A DNA stretch of 64,000 nt from Amphritea atlantica (GTDB lineage: Bacteria > Pseudomonadota > Gammaproteobacteria > Pseudomonadales > Balneatricaceae), in contig CP073344.1 in assembly GCA_024397875.1 (NCBI GenBank), forward strand, positions 2,285,001-2,349,000. The letters are read 5' to 3'. The notes beneath the pieces are model-generated. The model saw nothing but the letters and a program-made list of their open reading frames with translations, made no database searches and had not been told where the DNA came from. Made by a program: the position numbers and the translations under genes. Of this stretch, positions 53,906 through 63,027 are shown one piece after another (the stretch's first letter is position 1; each line of letters starts with the position of its first letter).

Positions 53906-55063
53906 TCAGATACAGTAGCACTTGAGAGGAGGGAAACCGTTAAATTCAACCGAGCTGTAACTGGTTGTATAAGCCCCGGTTGAAAACCAGTAGAGCCGAT
54001 CGCCGATCTCTAATGAAAGTGGCAGCTCATACTTATAGTTTTCGTACATAATATCCATGCTGTCACAGGTCGGCCCGGCCAGCACAACCTCTTCAGAGTC
54101 ACCTTCACGCTCCGTTTCAAGCGGAAACTTAATCGCCTCACCCAGGGTTTCGATCAGACCATTAAACAGGCCTACATCGGTATAAACCCATCGATTCAGT
54201 GCCGTATGAGATTTGCGGGAGATCAGTACAACCTCACTGACCAGCAAACCACTGTCGCCCACCAAAGAACGTCCCGGCTCCAGAATAATCAGTGGCGGGT
54301 TATCACCGAAGTCTTCCATCAGATAGCGGGTAATCTCTTCACAGTAGACAGAAAAATCGTTCGCTTTGGTCAGGTATTGTGCCGGAAATCCGCCGCCCAT
54401 GTTGATCATGCGCAACTCAATACCACACTCGCTACGAAGCCGTTCGAAGATAACCTTCACCTTAGCGATAGCCGCATCCCAGACATCGATCAGGCGTTGT
54501 TGTGAGCCGACATGAAATGAGATTCCATAAGGCTCGAGGCCCAGCTTTTTAGCCATAATCGCCAGATCGAGCGCCATATCAGGGTTACAACCAAACTTAC
54601 GGGAAAGCGGCCAGTCCGCGCCCTCTGCACCCTCTGTCTGGATACGGATATAGACCCGTGACCCCGGTGCGTATTCCGCGATATTTTCAAGATCGGCTTC
54701 GGAGTCGGTGGCATACAGACGCACACCTTTTTCATAAAAATAGCGAATATCTTCACGCTTCTTAATCGTATTCCCGTAACTGATCCGGTCAGGTGTTACA
54801 TTGTGCGACAACACCTGATCCAGCTCATATATGGAAGCGATATCAAAACTGGAACCCAGATCCGCAAGCAGCCCCACAATTTCTGGATGTGGATTCGCTT
54901 TAACCGCGTAGTAGATAGATGCAAAGTCAAATCCGCTCTTCAGTTCCTGATATTTCTCTGCAACCGTTTGCAGGTCAATCAATTGGAACGGAGTCTGATA
55001 CTGATCGGCCGCCTGTTTAAGGCGTGCCCATTTTTCAGAAGAGATATGATCCGGAAGTTTCAT
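53906..55063 (-). CDS. speC: Ornithine (lysine) decarboxylase, fold type III
   Basis: 385 residues of the group IV (alanine racemase-fold) ornithine/lysine decarboxylases, as in Pseudomonas SpeC, converting ornithine to putrescine. The PLP lysine is in YYAVKANP (about Lys55), with HVGSQQ, MGGGFPAQY, EPGRSLV and the active-site cysteine in GPTCDSMD near 330. Whether ornithine, lysine or both are used cannot be told. The ATG at 55063 is chosen over a GTG one codon before. Ends with a terminator. Confidence 0.88.
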   Translation of the reverse strand: MKLPDHISSEKWARLKQAADQYQTPFQLIDLQTVAEKYQELKSGFDFASIYYAVKANPHPEIVGLLADLGSSFDIASIYELDQVLSHNVTPDRISYGNTIKKREDIRYFYEKGVRLYATDSEADLENIAEYAPGSRVYIRIQTEGAEGADWPLSRKFGCNPDMALDLAIMAKKLGLEPYGISFHVGSQQRLIDVWDAAIAKVKVIFERLRSECGIELRMINMGGGFPAQYLTKANDFSVYCEEITRYLMEDFGDNPPLIILEPGRSLVGDSGLLVSEVVLISRKSHTALNRWVYTDVGLFNGLIETLGEAIKFPLETEREGDSEEVVLAGPTCDSMDIMYENYKYELPLSLEIGDRLYWFSTGAYTTSYSSVEFNGFPPLKCYCI

Positions 55064-55205
55064 CACTATTTTTACCTGTACTCCTGCCGGTTTCTCCGGC
55101 GGAAAAGAGGAGGGTTAGCTCCATTAGAAAAAGCGCAGTATAGTTAAAACGCCCCCTCTGTAAAGTGAATTTTTAAGCCGATGAAAATATATTTCACGCT
55201 TATAA

Positions 55206-55814
55206 TCAAACAACCATTTCGCCCCCCTGTGTTATAATTTTTTCTATCTCAGCGAAGGACTTGGCCTCGTACATGACCTCAAACCCAACCTTGAGTTTAC
55301 GTGAGATATCGCTGGCAGAAATGATACCCCTGACACGCCTGATCCCCAGCTCTGTTTCATCGACCACCAGCAGGTGCTGATCCCCCGAGTTCTTCAGTGT
55401 CAGCATGATATCGCCGATTCTGGAATGACGGATCTGATCAAAGGTCAGTGAACGCAGATACTGTTTATGCAGCATAATATGCCCTACCGCCACCTCACTC
55501 CGGGTGACGCCGTGGTTCTGCATATAAATAATCACTTTGCTGCCAGCAATATCCTGCGCACTGATCACACCCACGAATTTGCCCGCCAGAGTAATGACAA
55601 ACAGCATTCGCACATGCTGGTTTTTCATCCGCTCAAGGGCTTCGTCTACCGATACGCCTTCGGTTACAGTGATCGGCACTGTCTGACTGAAATCGGTCAT
55701 CACTTCACTGGCAGGACTCCGCAGGCTGACCGGCTCCTGATTCACATCAGGGGTGAGCAGATGTTCAACTTCACAATTGTCCAGCAAACGTAAAGGATAA
55801 AATTCCTGAAACAC
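55206..55814 (-). CDS. CBS domain-pair protein
   Basis: 202 residues with two CBS domains (about 40-100, VSVDEALERMKNQHVRMLFV; and about 105-180, with HLLVVDETELGIRRVRGIISASD). CBS pairs bind adenine nucleotides and regulate partner proteins. The best start is a GTG at 55814 with GGAGG 5 bases upstream; a TTG four codons earlier only extends the frame. Function not known; it stands alone. Confidence 0.8.
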   Translation of the reverse strand: MFQEFYPLRLLDNCEVEHLLTPDVNQEPVSLRSPASEVMTDFSQTVPITVTEGVSVDEALERMKNQHVRMLFVITLAGKFVGVISAQDIAGSKVIIYMQNHGVTRSEVAVGHIMLHKQYLRSLTFDQIRHSRIGDIMLTLKNSGDQHLLVVDETELGIRRVRGIISASDISRKLKVGFEVMYEAKSFAEIEKIITQGGEMVV

Positions 55815-55900
55815 AGGCACCTCCAAATCTTATTTTTATAATGTTTTATCAGCATAGTTCTGTTTTGGGGTGCTCTGCCAGTATATTGATCCTTAAACCC

Positions 55901-56158
55901 TTAAAAACTCAGATAAAAGGTCAGCCCCAGTCCGGCAACAAACATCAGTGAAACAACACTGTAAGCAACCAGAACAGATTCATTGTCTGCATCATCCTGG
56001 TAAGCTCTGCTATCCCAGAAAGGGCGGCGAGACTCCCTCAGTGCTTCCGCCCGGGTCACGCCTATATCGCTGAGCGTCCGGGCATCAAGTTGACGGAGCA
56101 AACGCCTGCTGTAGTAAGTTTGCCGGTATTGTTTTAACCGTATAAGCATCTTAGACAT
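55901..56158 (-). CDS. DUF1127 domain protein with C-terminal membrane segment
   Basis: 85 residues. The N-terminal part (about 10-48) is the small DUF1127 motif (SRRLLRQLDARTLSDIGVTR), which in other bacteria is found in short regulatory or stress-linked proteins; the C-terminal part (about 60-84) is one hydrophobic helix. GGAGGG lies 7 bases before the ATG. It is divergent from a MocR regulator, with a long palindrome between. Confidence 0.87.
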   Translation of the reverse strand: MSKMLIRLKQYRQTYYSRRLLRQLDARTLSDIGVTRAEALRESRRPFWDSRAYQDDADNESVLVAYSVVSLMFVAGLGLTFYLSF

Positions 56159-56204
56159 TTAGAAACCCTCCATAATAGGGCTTCAGTTTATGGATTTATC
56201 TGAT

Positions 56205-56274
56205 ACCATTACAGATTCAAAAACATTAAATACAAACCATTACAGATAGAAATAATCTCTATCTGTAATGGTTT
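56205..56274. promoter_or_regulatory. MocR operator region with a 17-bp-arm palindrome
   Basis: A perfect inverted repeat with 17-bp arms (AAACCATTACAGATAGA at 56234-56250 and its complement at 56258-56274) and a 7-base centre, plus a direct half-site ACCATTACAG at 56205-56214. It lies between divergent DUF1127 and MocR genes and is very probably bound by the MocR protein. Confidence 0.75.
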
Positions 56275-56321
56275 AAAGATAAAAACCTGTACTGCTTTCT
56301 ACACTGAACGGGACCATTCTG

Positions 56322-57755
56322 ATGAAACTGTATGAACAAGTCGCCACAACGCTGAAAGACCGGATTGATCTTGGTTATTACCACCAGGGGGATAAACTGC
56401 CTTCGGTACGGGGGTTAAGTCAGGAACACGGCGTCAGTATCTCGACAGTACAGGAAGCTTATGGTCTGCTCATTGATGATGGGATCATTGAGTCCCGCCC
56501 CAAGTCGGGGTATTACGTTTTGCTACGTCAGGCTCCACCAGAACTCCCCGCCACCAGCAACCCGGCACCACAACCGTTGGTGGTGGCTCAATGGCAAAAG
56601 CTGCAACACATGATCAATGAATATGGCAGCCAAGAAACTACCAAACTGAGTCTGGCACTGCCGGACACTAATGCCTCTACCCTGAAACCGTTAACACGAC
56701 TCATGGCTGAACTCAGCCGTAATACTGACAGCCATGTGCTCGATTATGAACAGGCAGCGGGTTCTGACCTGTTGCGTCACCAAATCGCCCGGGTGATGGT
56801 GGACTCTGGTTGCCGTGTCCACCCTGAAGAAATCATTATCACGTCGGGATGCCAGGAAGCACTGTCCTGCAGCCTGAGAGCAGTCACAGAACCTGGTGAT
56901 ATTGTTGTGGTTGATTCACCCAGTTTTTTTGGCTCGGTACAGGCGATTAAGATCAACGGTGTAAAAGCACTGGAAATCCCCACGAATCCCAAAACGGGTA
57001 TATCCCTTGAAGCACTGGAGATGGCGTTCGAACAATGGCCCATTAAAGCCTGCCTGCTGACACCGACAAACAATAACCCGCTCGGTTATTCTATGCCGGA
57101 CCAGAACAAACTCCGGCTGCTGGAACTACTTAACCGCTACGATGTGCCGCTGATTGAGGACGATGTTTACGGCGATCTGAGCTATACCCTGCCCCGGCCG
57201 AGAACGATCAAATCGTTCGATACCCAGGGTCGGGTGATTCTCTGCTCCTCATTTTCAAAATCAATCGCGCCTGGAATCCGGGTCGGCTGGATCGCCCCCG
57301 GCCGCTATCGGGAGCATATAATGATGGTTAAATATCTCTCCAGTCTTTCGACTCCGAAACTGACTCAGATGGCAGTGGCCGAGTTTATTGCACAGGGCTA
57401 TTACGAAAAACATCTGCGCCGGGTGCGCCGGGACTACCAACGTGATCGTGACGCGGTGATCGGCTGGTTAAAACGGGATATGCCGGAAGGCACCCGCATC
57501 AGCTATCCTCAGGGGGGCTATCTTTTATGGGTGGAATTACCGGATCACATTGATGCCAATGAACTGAACAAACGTGCTAAAGCACAGGGCATCAGTATCG
57601 CTCCCGGAACACTGTTCTCCGCCTCAGGAAAATACCGGAACTTTATGCGCATCTGTTGTGTAAACAGTTCCAATCCTGCACTGGAAAAAGCGATCACAAC
57701 ATTGGGGCTACTCAGCAAAGAGATGATGGTACAAACACTGCTGCCTCATGAGTAG
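56322..57755 (+). CDS. MocR-type GntR/aminotransferase regulator
   Basis: 477 residues: an N-terminal GntR winged helix (about 1-70; RIDLGYYHQGDKLPSVRGLS) and a C-terminal fold-type I aminotransferase-like domain (about 105-470) with the PLP lysine in CSSFSKSIAPGIRVGW. MocR regulators sense PLP or amino-acid metabolites. It is divergent from the DUF1127 gene and probably regulates that gene and itself via the palindrome at 56234-56274. Confidence 0.9.
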   Translation: MKLYEQVATTLKDRIDLGYYHQGDKLPSVRGLSQEHGVSISTVQEAYGLLIDDGIIESRPKSGYYVLLRQAPPELPATSNPAPQPLVVAQWQKLQHMINEYGSQETTKLSLALPDTNASTLKPLTRLMAELSRNTDSHVLDYEQAAGSDLLRHQIARVMVDSGCRVHPEEIIITSGCQEALSCSLRAVTEPGDIVVVDSPSFFGSVQAIKINGVKALEIPTNPKTGISLEALEMAFEQWPIKACLLTPTNNNPLGYSMPDQNKLRLLELLNRYDVPLIEDDVYGDLSYTLPRPRTIKSFDTQGRVILCSSFSKSIAPGIRVGWIAPGRYREHIMMVKYLSSLSTPKLTQMAVAEFIAQGYYEKHLRRVRRDYQRDRDAVIGWLKRDMPEGTRISYPQGGYLLWVELPDHIDANELNKRAKAQGISIAPGTLFSASGKYRNFMRICCVNSSNPALEKAITTLGLLSKEMMVQTLLPHE

Positions 57756-57902
57756 ACTATTACAGCTAAAACGCACTTGAAAAAATCTCGTCTTATACAC
57801 TCCCATGGCTGCGATTTTTGACTAAACTTTACTCATACGTCAAGAGGCAATAGCCTGGAGGGGCTGTTGTCATTTTTTATAGTGATCCGAGGAGTATAGA
57901 AT

Positions 57903-58115
57903 GTGAATGGATATAATCTGGAGTCACGGGTAAAAAGTCTCGAGGTACTCACCTCTCTGCTTCTGGCAATAACCAACAATATACAACAGGGCTCACCTGC
58001 GCCATTGGAAACACTCAGACACCTTCTTAACGCGCACCCCGATATACAAACAGAAGATTTGCTTAGTTATCTGGAAGAGTTAGAGAGCACCGCAGAACTT
58101 CTTAAGCAGCACTAG
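57903..58115 (+). CDS. Small helical protein of unknown function
   Basis: 70 residues, GTG start preceded by GAGGAG 8 bases upstream. The sequence is helical with Leu-rich pattern (LESRVKSLEVLTSLLLAI; LLSYLEELESTAELLKQ), possibly a coiled coil. No signal peptide. I do not recognise the family. It converges on rlmF. Confidence 0.68.
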   Translation: MNGYNLESRVKSLEVLTSLLLAITNNIQQGSPAPLETLRHLLNAHPDIQTEDLLSYLEELESTAELLKQH

Positions 58116-58176
58116 TTCCAACCGTTTTCTTTAAATATCTAAGCCTTATCGCTAAACCCGGTTATATGCCAAACAC

Positions 58177-59163
58177 TCACCCGTGAGGCATAGCCGGGTT
58201 AGCGTCCCAGTATAACTCCCGCCATGACAACTGTTCAGATTCAGAGAGAAACGTCCAGGCTAACAAACGGCTGACTTTCATCCCCTGGGACATACTCACG
58301 ACCGTCACCCGCCGGGCGCCGGCATTTTTTAAGGCCCGCTTCAGCTGGATAATATTTTCATGTTTTGAGACCAGAGCGCTGAACAGATAGCACTGCTGAG
58401 AAAACTCCCGACTCTGTAAAATCATCCGTTTAAGAAAAGCCAGTTCCCCGCCGTCACACCACAGCTCATTACTCTTGCCACCGAAGTTAAGTTTTACGTT
58501 CTCAGCGGACTTTCCCAGGTTGCGAAGTTTTCGCTGACTGCCTGCTTCAGCCTCCTGTGCGGAGCTGTGAAAGGGAGGATTACACAGGGTGAAGTCAAAC
58601 CGGTCCGATGGTTTTATAACGCCCCTGAAGATATTTCTGCCATCCGCTTGCAAGCGACTCTCGATCAGTCCCCTGAGGGAAGGGTTTGCGTCAGTGATCA
58701 GATTAGCAGTATTCACCGCAACCGGGTCGATATCTGTTCCGACAAACTGCCAGCCATAAGTCCGACAACCAATAATAGGATAGATACAGTTTGCGCCCGT
58801 CCCGATATCCAGCCCTTTTATTTTTCGGCCTTGCGGCACTACACCGGCATTATCTCCGGCCAGCAGGTCTGACAGGTGGTGAATATAATCTGCACGCCCC
58901 GGAATGGCCGGGCACAGATATCCAGAAGGCATATCCCAGAAACGAATACCATAATACTGCATCAGCAGTGCCTGGTTCAGAGCTTTAACCGCATCAGGGT
59001 CATGAAAGTCGATTGTCTGACTGCCAAACCGGTTGACTGAGACATAAGGCCTGAGTTCAGCGTAAAGCTGACAGAGCCTGTCAAAATCATACCGTCCCTG
59101 ATGGGGATTTCTGGGATGCAATCGGGGCGACTGTTTCCCTTCACGATGCTGTGCTTTAACCAT
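58177..59163 (-). CDS. rlmF: 23S rRNA (adenine(1618)-N6)-methyltransferase
   Basis: RlmF methylates A1618 of 23S rRNA. The 328-residue product has KGLDIGTGANCIYPIIG (SAM loop, about 115), VGTDIDPVAVN and the catalytic NPPFH (about 195). The N terminus (HPRNPHQGRYDFDRL) is typical. An inverted repeat AACCCGG/CCGGGTT near 58156-58201 overlaps its stop and may end transcripts on both sides. Confidence 0.93.
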   Translation of the reverse strand: MVKAQHREGKQSPRLHPRNPHQGRYDFDRLCQLYAELRPYVSVNRFGSQTIDFHDPDAVKALNQALLMQYYGIRFWDMPSGYLCPAIPGRADYIHHLSDLLAGDNAGVVPQGRKIKGLDIGTGANCIYPIIGCRTYGWQFVGTDIDPVAVNTANLITDANPSLRGLIESRLQADGRNIFRGVIKPSDRFDFTLCNPPFHSSAQEAEAGSQRKLRNLGKSAENVKLNFGGKSNELWCDGGELAFLKRMILQSREFSQQCYLFSALVSKHENIIQLKRALKNAGARRVTVVSMSQGMKVSRLLAWTFLSESEQLSWRELYWDANPAMPHG

Positions 59164-59227
59164 AACCTGGAATAACCCTGCGTTGAATTGTACGCATTGT
59201 ATCCTAAGTCAGGCAGAAAATGAGCGA

Positions 59228-59791
59228 TTAGCGGATCTCAATAAAAGGCAGCCAGCGTTTCTCGAGGTCAGCCCTGTCGATATCATACTCACCAACCGGC
59301 GGCTGGCTGAGATCGTCTGGTGGGGACGCCAGCAGATTCAGATCCAGTGCCTGTGCGGTGCCATGAATCCCATTATCTGTTAACGCCATTTTGTAGTAGA
59401 TACCGTTCCAGAAATTTGCACCAAAAGCTTCCGGCTTCTTAAACATAAACAGCAGATCATGCTCCAGCCATCTGAGATCATCAGCACTGATGGTTCTCGG
59501 CTGTTCATAAGGGTAAGGGATAAAGCACCAGAGTTCTGGTCCTTCGAGGCATTTCATCTCTTTCATGGAGAGGAAGTAGTCTTTAAACAAGTGATGGTCC
59601 AGGGTGATCTTATAACTGAACTGACCATTCTCACCAGCGGTCAATATCAGCTCGCCAATACGTTGCTCACTGCCATCTTTCTGTTGCAGATGGATCTGTT
59701 TGACGCCCTCGCTTAAACTGGCCGCGCCAACCGGTGTCACCAGGAAAAACAGCGAAACAAGCAGCATCAATCCAGCAAATAATTTATTCAT
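59228..59791 (-). CDS. Secreted protein of unknown function
   Basis: 187 residues with a signal peptide (about 1-24, ending GAAS) and a mature part with conserved-looking aromatic residues (YYKMALTDNGIHGTAQ; PPVGEYDIDRADL). I do not recognise the family. The ATG at 59791 has AGGAG at 7 bases; a GTG one codon earlier is less likely. It lies between rlmF and the DMT transporter. Confidence 0.75.
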   Translation of the reverse strand: MNKLFAGLMLLVSLFFLVTPVGAASLSEGVKQIHLQQKDGSEQRIGELILTAGENGQFSYKITLDHHLFKDYFLSMKEMKCLEGPELWCFIPYPYEQPRTISADDLRWLEHDLLFMFKKPEAFGANFWNGIYYKMALTDNGIHGTAQALDLNLLASPPDDLSQPPVGEYDIDRADLEKRWLPFIEIR

Positions 59792-59970
59792 CACGGCGCT
59801 CCTGACTATTGTTCTTCAAGTTTAGGAGGCTGAAGCGGAAGCACTATGGTACTTCAGTACTGTTTTATTACTTCGCAACGCTGAACTTTCAGCTCAATAT
59901 GGATACAATGCCTGACCTTGCTTAGTGCCAGTCATAAATAAAAATAACCTGAGGTTACAAAAGGGATTTA

Positions 59971-60813
59971 ATGAATACTGAATACCTGAAAGGATTTCTG
60001 CTAACCTCGCTAGGTGTGCTGATATTGAGTTTTGATGCCCTGCTAATCAGGCTGATTCAGGCAGAGCCCTTCAGTCTGCTGTTCTGGCGCGGCCTGCTGC
60101 TGGGTCTGATGGTCGCTCTCTGGTGTCGCTACCGATACCCGGGAAAACCACTGTTTTATCGCGACTGGGCCTACATCCGCTCAGCAGTGTTTTACAGCAT
60201 CTGTTCAATACTGTTTGTCACCGCGGTTCATCACACCTCGGTGGCCAATGTTCTGGTTATCATCAGTGCCCAGCCACTGTTTGCGGCGATTATCGCGCGG
60301 CTGTTTATTGGTGAGCGCTCGGCCCCCATTACCTGGATCGCGATAGTGATCTCCATGCTGGGCATCGGCTGGGTCATGAAAGACTCCTGGTCCAGCCCCA
60401 ACCTCGAAGGAGACCTGATGGCACTCTTTTGTGGCATCGCTCTCGCGGCTAAGTTTGTTAACGACCGCGCCGTAAAACATCGTAATATGACCCCTGCACT
60501 GATCACTTCAGGTCTGCTAGTGAGCCTGACCAGTCTGTTCTTTGCCTCACCTCTGGCACTATCGGGCACAGACTGGGGGTGGATGCTGTTATTGTGTGTT
60601 ATTGTTGTGCCGATCGCTTTTGTACTGATTACCCTGGGTCCCACCCGGATCTCGGCGGCGGAAGTGGGTATGCTGATGCTACTGGAAACAGCCTGCGGCC
60701 CGCTGCTTGTCTGGCTATTTATAGATGAAGAGCCCAGTTTGGCAGCACTGCAAGGCGGCGCACTGGTCATACTTACTCTGTTAATCCATGGCTATCTCCG
60801 CTGGCAAAAATAA
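59971..60813 (+). CDS. EamA/DMT family transporter
   Basis: 280 residues with ten predicted membrane helices in two EamA halves (about 8-135 and 148-275). Typical features: SFDALLIRL, VIISAQPLFAAIIARLFIGER and a second-half repeat GPTRISAAEVGMLMLLE. Probably an exporter of metabolites; substrate unknown. It is 89 bases upstream of hpaR. Confidence 0.88.
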   Translation: MNTEYLKGFLLTSLGVLILSFDALLIRLIQAEPFSLLFWRGLLLGLMVALWCRYRYPGKPLFYRDWAYIRSAVFYSICSILFVTAVHHTSVANVLVIISAQPLFAAIIARLFIGERSAPITWIAIVISMLGIGWVMKDSWSSPNLEGDLMALFCGIALAAKFVNDRAVKHRNMTPALITSGLLVSLTSLFFASPLALSGTDWGWMLLLCVIVVPIAFVLITLGPTRISAAEVGMLMLLETACGPLLVWLFIDEEPSLAALQGGALVILTLLIHGYLRWQK

Positions 60814-60873
60814 GTGTGCATCACTCTGTTTAAAAAAACATTTGCATCAGCCCCCCTGAATCGTAAGAATAAG

Positions 60874-60885
60874 ATAACTAGTTTA
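60874..60885. promoter_or_regulatory. Possible regulator half-palindrome before hpaR
   Basis: ATAACTAGTTTA, an imperfect palindrome of the AACNNGTT type, also found in the palindrome at 62979. It lies 18 bases before the hpaR start and could allow autoregulation. Confidence 0.35.
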
Positions 60886-60902
60886 GATATTAAGAATCTC
60901 AT

Positions 60903-61325
60903 ATGCGTAAATTCGAAGACTCACTGCCACTGCAACTACTCAAAGCCCGGGAAGCGACAATGGCATATTTTCGCCCACTGCTTCAGGAAAACAACATCAC
61001 TGAACAGCAATGGCGTGTTCTAAGAGCGCTCAAAGCCTATGAGGAGTTGGAATCAAAACAACTGGCAGAACATTGCTGTATTCTCAGCCCAAGCCTGACA
61101 GGTATTATCAAACGCCTTGAGCAGCAGGGGTATATAAAACGGAAAAAATCAGAAGAGGATCAGCGTCGCACACTGTTAAGCCTGACAGATAAAGCCCTGG
61201 ATCTGTTTCAGCGTCTCAGCCCGGATGTTGATTCACGCTACAAAGCGTTTAGTGAACGCTACGGTGAAGAAAAACTCGAGCAGCTAACCCGGCTACTCAA
61301 AGAGTTGACTGAACTGGAAGCCTGA
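60903..61325 (+). CDS. hpaR: HpaR-like MarR family regulator
   Basis: 140 residues of the MarR family, strongly like HpaR, repressor of the homoprotocatechuate meta-cleavage operon: PLQLLKAREATMAYFRPLL, NITEQQWRVLRAL, CILSPSLTGIIKRLE and QRRTLLSLT. The winged helix lies at about 45-110. It converges on the succinate-semialdehyde dehydrogenase gene. Whether it controls aromatic genes outside the window cannot be seen. Confidence 0.85.
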   Translation: MRKFEDSLPLQLLKAREATMAYFRPLLQENNITEQQWRVLRALKAYEELESKQLAEHCCILSPSLTGIIKRLEQQGYIKRKKSEEDQRRTLLSLTDKALDLFQRLSPDVDSRYKAFSERYGEEKLEQLTRLLKELTELEA

Positions 61326-61378
61326 GCAGCCAAAACCTGATTCGGCCAGTCAGGTGTTTGAGGAAGAAAAATAAACAG

Positions 61379-61400
61379 AAAAAGTGGCGCAAGCGCCACC
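61379..61400 (-). terminator. Intrinsic terminator after gabD
   Basis: On the minus strand GTGGCG and CGCCAC arms with a CTTG tetraloop and a short T run (five T). Confidence 0.85.
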
Positions 61401-61440
61401 TCTGTAACAGAATCAAAGCGACTCCTGTCAACACACGCTA

Positions 61441-62904
61441 TCAGCGCTGTAAACCACCAATACAGATATACTTAGTTTCCAGATAGTCATCCAGACCGTA
61501 CTTAGAGCCTTCACGTCCCTGACCCGACTCTTTAACGCCGCCAAACGGAATCACTTCAGAACTGATAGCCGTCTCATTCACGCCCACCATGCCATACTCG
61601 ATCCCTTCTGACACCCGCCAGATACGACCGACATTCTCGGTGTAGACATACGCCGCCAGACCGAACTCAGTATCGTTGGCCATCGCAATCGCCTGCTCTT
61701 CGGTGCTGAACTTAAACACCGGCGCCACCGGACCAAAGATCTCTTTAGAGAAGATACTCATGCTGTCATTCACATTGGTCAGTACAGTCGGCTCGTAGAA
61801 ACAGTTGCCCAACGCTGAAGGCTGACCACCAGTAACTACGCTGGCCCCCTGCTTCACCGCATTCTGCACGATAGCATCGATATCACTCAGCGCTTTCTTC
61901 GACACAACAGGACCGTGAGTCGTATCAGCATCAAAGCCATAACCCAGCCGGAACTCTTTGACTGCTGCGGCAAACTTTTCCACGAAGGCATCGTAGATCC
62001 CTTCCTGCACCAGCAGTCGGTTGGCACAGATACAGGTCTGTCCGGAATTACGGTATTTAGACACCAGCGCACCTTTGACCGCCAGATCCAGATCCGCATC
62101 ATCAAAGATAATCACCGGTGCGTTGCCGCCCAACTCCATTGAGGTACGTTTAACGGTATCGGCGCACTGTTTCATCAGCAGTTTGCCGACCGGAGTGGAG
62201 CCGGTAAAAGTCAGCTTCTTAACCACCGGATTAGAGGTCATCTCCCCCCCCACCTTCGAAGAATTCGCACTCGGCAGCACACTGAACAGACCCGCAGGCA
62301 GACCCGCACGATTAGCCAGCTCAGCCAGCGCCAGTGCCGACAACGGCGTCTCGGCCGCCGGTTTCAGAACGATTGCACAACCCGCTGCCAGTGCCGGCGC
62401 AGCCTTACGGGTGATCATCGCATTAGGAAAATTCCACGGCGTAATGGCGGCAACCACACCGACCGGCTGCTTAATCACAATACTGCGCCGGTCATTAGCG
62501 GAAGGCAGTACGTCGCCGTAAACCCGCTTGCCCTCTTCGGCAAACCATTTCAGATAGGATGCGCCGTACAGCACTTCACCTTTAGACTCAAACACAGGTT
62601 TACCCTGCTCGATAGTCATGATGGCCGCCAGATCATCGATATTCTCAAGAATCAGAGCGTGCCAGCGCTCCAGAATCTCTGAACGCTGCCCCGCTGGCAG
62701 CGCTTTCCAATCAGCCATAGCTATATTGGCTGCAGCAATGGCACGGGCTGTCTCAGCTTGTCCGACACTGGCCACTTCAGCCACAACATCGCCGGTAGCC
62801 GGGTTCAACACCTTAAAGGTCTCACCCGTATCACCATCAACCCACTGCCCGCCAATAAACGCCTGAGTCTTAACCAACGAGGAATCTTTCAGTTCTAATT
62901 TCAT
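61441..62904 (-). CDS. gabD: NAD(P)-dependent succinate-semialdehyde dehydrogenase
   Basis: 487 residues of the aldehyde dehydrogenase family, GabD subgroup, oxidising succinate semialdehyde to succinate. The NAD-binding and catalytic segments are visible: TPWNFPNAMI, Glu in MELGGNAP (about 250) and the catalytic Cys in SGQTCICANR (about 285). The ATG at 62904 has AGAG at 6 bases; the frame is open from 62952. In the HpaR context it could be the last step of the homoprotocatechuate pathway, which ends in succinate semialdehyde. Confidence 0.9.
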   Translation of the reverse strand: MKLELKDSSLVKTQAFIGGQWVDGDTGETFKVLNPATGDVVAEVASVGQAETARAIAAANIAMADWKALPAGQRSEILERWHALILENIDDLAAIMTIEQGKPVFESKGEVLYGASYLKWFAEEGKRVYGDVLPSANDRRSIVIKQPVGVVAAITPWNFPNAMITRKAAPALAAGCAIVLKPAAETPLSALALAELANRAGLPAGLFSVLPSANSSKVGGEMTSNPVVKKLTFTGSTPVGKLLMKQCADTVKRTSMELGGNAPVIIFDDADLDLAVKGALVSKYRNSGQTCICANRLLVQEGIYDAFVEKFAAAVKEFRLGYGFDADTTHGPVVSKKALSDIDAIVQNAVKQGASVVTGGQPSALGNCFYEPTVLTNVNDSMSIFSKEIFGPVAPVFKFSTEEQAIAMANDTEFGLAAYVYTENVGRIWRVSEGIEYGMVGVNETAISSEVIPFGGVKESGQGREGSKYGLDDYLETKYICIGGLQR

Positions 62905-62963
62905 AGTTATCTCTTTTAACATTGTCGGGCTGCTGCGTCCCGGTGGAATCAATTCTTGTTGAT

Positions 62964-62992
62964 ATAATACACAACACTACTTAACATGTTAA
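62964..62992 (-). promoter_or_regulatory. Promoter of gabD overlapping a palindrome
   Basis: Minus-strand TTAACA (62987-62992), a 17-base spacer and TATTAT (62964-62969), upstream of gabD. Confidence 0.6.
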
Positions 62993-62994
62993 GT
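62979..62994. promoter_or_regulatory. 16-bp perfect palindrome, probable MarR-family operator
   Basis: ACTTAACATGTTAAGT, perfectly symmetrical, covers the -35 box of the gabD promoter. The size and site fit a MarR/HpaR repressor operator; the identity of the binder is inference. Confidence 0.6.
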
Positions 62995-63027
62995 TTTTAT
63001 ATTTTTCTGACTCAAGCAGCCATCTTG

